From JAATGA01 sp047605605 (lineage in GTDB: Bacteria; Pseudomonadota; Alphaproteobacteria; Rhodobacterales; Rhodobacteraceae), in contig JASGFG010000107.1 in NCBI GenBank assembly GCA_047605605.1, positions 1 to 8,387 of the forward strand: DNA of 8,387 nucleotides, given 5' to 3'. The notes beneath the pieces are model-generated. The model had not been told where the DNA came from and ran no database searches. It worked only from the letters and a program-made list of their open reading frames with translations. This document shows, piece after piece, positions 7,030 to 8,387 of the stretch. Every line of letters starts with the position of its first letter. Position 1 is the first letter of the stretch. The translations under genes and the position numbers were made by a program.

Positions 7030-7374
7030 ATGGCGCGCGATCTGAAAGAGGAAAAGGATCAGACCATCGAGGAGTTGAATGGTCAGATCGCCGAACTGAA
7101 GGCGCAGCTTGCCGACATGGCTGCCACGCTGAAATCGCGGGGCGAGAATGTCGCCTCGGAACTGCGTGCACGCGGCGAGCATCTGGCGGATGAGGTGCGC
7201 GGTCGCGCGCGCCGTGCCTATTCGGTGGCCAGCGATCAGGCGAGCGTGGTGAAGGGTCGCGCGCAGGGCTATCTGGACGAGGCCGATACCGCTGTGCGTG
7301 AAAACCCGGCGACGGCCATGGGGGTCGCGGTGGGGGTCGGCTTCCTTCTCGGCGTGATGCTCAGCCGGAGGTAA
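7030..7374 (+). CDS. YqjD/ElaB/DUF883-like membrane-anchored coiled-coil protein
   Basis: A 114-residue protein with a highly charged N-terminal helix (residues about 3-60, heptad-like pattern with many Glu, Lys, Arg and Leu), a basic middle part (RGRARRAY, 57-64), and one C-terminal membrane segment (about 94-111) ending in LSRR. The pattern R-E-N-P-x-T-A-x-G followed by a glycine-rich helix and a terminal SRR is typical of the E. coli YqjD/ElaB group, which anchor to the inner membrane by the C-terminus and associate with ribosomes in stationary phase; that role here is inferred. The ATG at 7030 is chosen over the one at 7009 because AGGGGA (7019-7024) sits 5 nt before it, while 7009 has no clear ribosome binding site. 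The next gene begins 2 bp after the stop, so the two form an operon. Confidence 0.83.
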   Translation: MARDLKEEKDQTIEELNGQIAELKAQLADMAATLKSRGENVASELRARGEHLADEVRGRARRAYSVASDQASVVKGRAQGYLDEADTAVRENPATAMGVAVGVGFLLGVMLSRR

Positions 7375-7376
7375 GG

Positions 7377-7823
7377 GTGTTCCCGGCTCTCGGCCTTGCC
7401 GCCCGCCAGATGGCCCGCAACGCCGCCCGCAAGGCGGCGCTCGGGTCGGCCGCCGGTCTTTGCCTTCTGGCAGGGGCCGGATTTCTGTTGTCCGCCGCAT
7501 GGATCGCCTTGGCCGCGGCGCGCGGGCCGATCTTCGCCTCGCTGCTGATCGGGCTGGCGCTGGCGGGGCTTGGCCTTGTGCTTCTGGCCGCCGCCATGGC
7601 CAAGCCGCGCCCTTCGCGACGCCTGATGGATGATCTGGATGACGAGGCGATGGCCGCCCTGCACCGCGCCGCCGCCGGCGGGCCGGGCGACATGGAGCGC
7701 GCCTTGCGCGGCCTGCTGGCCGAGGCGGGGCTGACCCCGCCCGCAACCGGCAACGCCCCGGCGCTGGCGGCGGCCTTTGTCTTTGGCCTGACCCTGGCCT
7801 TGCAAAAGCGTCGCCGCCGCTGA
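7377..7823 (+). CDS. YqjE / holin-X (phage holin family)-like membrane protein
   Basis: A 148-residue inner-membrane protein. It begins with an amphipathic basic stretch (about 1-20), then two close hydrophobic segments (about 22-47 and 52-74) joined by a short ARGP turn. A soluble acidic stretch follows (83-125, with DDLDDEA), then a third short hydrophobic segment (128-143) and a basic tail QKRRRR. Proteins of this shape beside YqjD-like genes are usually assigned to YqjE or 'phage holin family' (PF07332), but nothing suggests phage origin or lysis. The GTG at 7377 is the start: GGAGG (7367-7371) lies 5 nt upstream and overlaps the end of the preceding gene, and no ATG fits better. Translational coupling with the upstream gene is likely. 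Assignment rests on topology and context more than on conserved residues. Confidence 0.75.
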   Translation: MFPALGLAARQMARNAARKAALGSAAGLCLLAGAGFLLSAAWIALAAARGPIFASLLIGLALAGLGLVLLAAAMAKPRPSRRLMDDLDDEAMAALHRAAAGGPGDMERALRGLLAEAGLTPPATGNAPALAAAFVFGLTLALQKRRRR

Positions 7824-7843
7824 TCTGACCCGCGTGGCGCATA

Positions 7844-7879
7844 GGGGCTGCCCCGTGAAGGGGCAGCCCCCTTTCATTT
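7844..7879 (+). terminator. Intrinsic terminator of the yqjD/yqjE-like operon
   Basis: GGGGCTGCCCC (7844-7854) and GGGGCAGCCCC (7860-7870) form a perfect 11-bp stem with a GTGAA loop, followed by CTTTCATTT. It begins 20 bp after the stop of the holin-like gene. Its tail overlaps the stop codon (7876-7874) and last codons of the convergent gene. On the minus strand the same hairpin is followed by TATGCGCC, so it is a poor intrinsic terminator for that gene. Confidence 0.88.
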
Positions 7880-8387
7880 GCAGACGATCGCCACGACCAC
7901 CCATTTGCATTCCACCTTTTTCTTTGCCGTCCCCTGTGCGGGGGCGGCTGCGGCGGCTGGTGCTTTTCTGGCCGTGGCGGGGGGGGCCTTTTTCGTGGCC
8001 TGCTGAGCAGATTTCTTGGGGGCCGAGGGCTTGACGGGCGCCGGGGCCGCCGCCGCAATCGGCTTGCAGCTGTCTTCCGGCGCGGCCTTCAGCTCGTCAT
8101 ACAGCGCCTCGGTCGGTTCAAGCCCGTCAGGCTCGGTCTCCACCGCGTCGAAATACCGGCCGAGTGCCTTGCGCGACCCATTGCCCCAGTCGCCGTCCAC
8201 CGTGGAATTGTAGCACCCGATGCGCTTCAACTCCTCCTGCGTGGCGCGGGCCAGATCGACGGGGGTGGCGAACCGTGGCGCAGGCTGGTCTTCGGCACCG
8301 GGCGCGGGGGCGGGCGTTTCCGGCTGGGCCGCTGGCGCGGGCGGCACAGGCGGCGGCGGGGCCTCGGCCACCGGGGCCGCTTCGGGG
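7874..8387 (-). CDS. C-terminal part of a Pro/Ala-rich protein with a peptidoglycan-binding-like segment (5' end outside window)
   Basis: The frame is open to the window edge, giving 170 C-terminal residues of a larger protein; a GTG at 8371 is in frame but lies inside the low-complexity stretch and is unlikely to be the start. Order: a Pro/Ala/Glu-rich linker; a compact segment with LARATQEELKRIGCYNSTVDGDWG and SRKALGRYF followed by EPTEALYDELK; then an Ala/Lys/Pro-rich linker rich in KK pairs; and a short C-terminal patch ending ECKWVVVAIVCK. The middle segment resembles a PG-binding-1 helical repeat (cysteine, then V-D-G-x-W-G, then a helix). From memory, similar tails occur on caspase-like (peptidase C14) exported proteins in Rhodobacteraceae, but no caspase domain is visible here. 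The linkers suggest an envelope or periplasmic protein. It ends inside the tail of the convergent operon's terminator. Confidence 0.72.
   Translation of the reverse strand, partial: PEAAPVAEAPPPPVPPAPAAQPETPAPAPGAEDQPAPRFATPVDLARATQEELKRIGCYNSTVDGDWGNGSRKALGRYFDAVETEPDGLEPTEALYDELKAAPEDSCKPIAAAAPAPVKPSAPKKSAQQATKKAPPATARKAPAAAAAPAQGTAKKKVECKWVVVAIVCK

Noticed and set aside
7377..7823. Prophage lysis cassette suggested by the holin-like protein
   Set aside because: No endolysin, spanin, integrase or phage structural gene lies nearby, and the pairing with a YqjD-like gene points to the chromosomal YqjE family.

Overview
The window looks like chromosomal DNA of a high-GC alphaproteobacterium, most probably a Rhodobacteraceae/Paracoccaceae member (Paracoccus or Rhodobacter type). 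This rests on the strong G/C bias at third codon positions, a GroES/GroEL pair preceded by a CIRCE operator, and a set of neighbours (HAD-IIA hydrolase, Mn-dependent pyrophosphatase, exported GumN-like protein, PQQ sugar dehydrogenase) that recalls that family. No tRNA, rRNA, insertion sequence, CRISPR array or phage integrase is visible.

Left half (1-4588), all on the minus strand. In transcription order: an exported PQQ-dependent aldose/sugar dehydrogenase (4588-3398), an exported TraB/GumN-family protein (3286-2297), a small NTF2/SnoaL-fold protein (2206-1874), a family II (DHH/DHHA2) manganese-dependent inorganic pyrophosphatase with its own likely promoter (1773-856), a GC-rich hairpin that may end that transcript, and a HAD class IIA hydrolase (791-1) cut by the window edge. 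The gaps of 64-111 bp suggest loosely arranged genes rather than one tight operon.

Centre (4589-6880). A 264-bp divergent region holds a 10-bp perfect inverted repeat, a TTGACT-N17-TAGCTA promoter and a nearly perfect CIRCE element, followed by groES and groEL and a textbook terminator with a C(UUCG)G loop. This is a standard HrcA-controlled chaperonin operon.

Right part (6881-8387). A second short unit on the plus strand encodes a YqjD/ElaB-like membrane-anchored coiled-coil protein and a YqjE/holin-X-like membrane protein, 2 bp apart. Upstream is a GGAAC-N17-CGTT sequence that fits the alphaproteobacterial general-stress (EcfG) promoter consensus, overlapped by an inverted repeat. The unit ends in an 11-bp terminator hairpin whose tail runs into the last codons of a convergent minus-strand gene. 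That gene encodes a Pro/Ala-rich protein with a peptidoglycan-binding-like segment, and its N-terminus lies outside the window.

Overall, this is a housekeeping and stress-response neighbourhood. I see no convincing undescribed multi-gene system. The points most worth following are regulatory: the EcfG-like promoter next to groESL, the inverted repeats at the groESL and ppaC promoters, and the truncated gene at the right edge.
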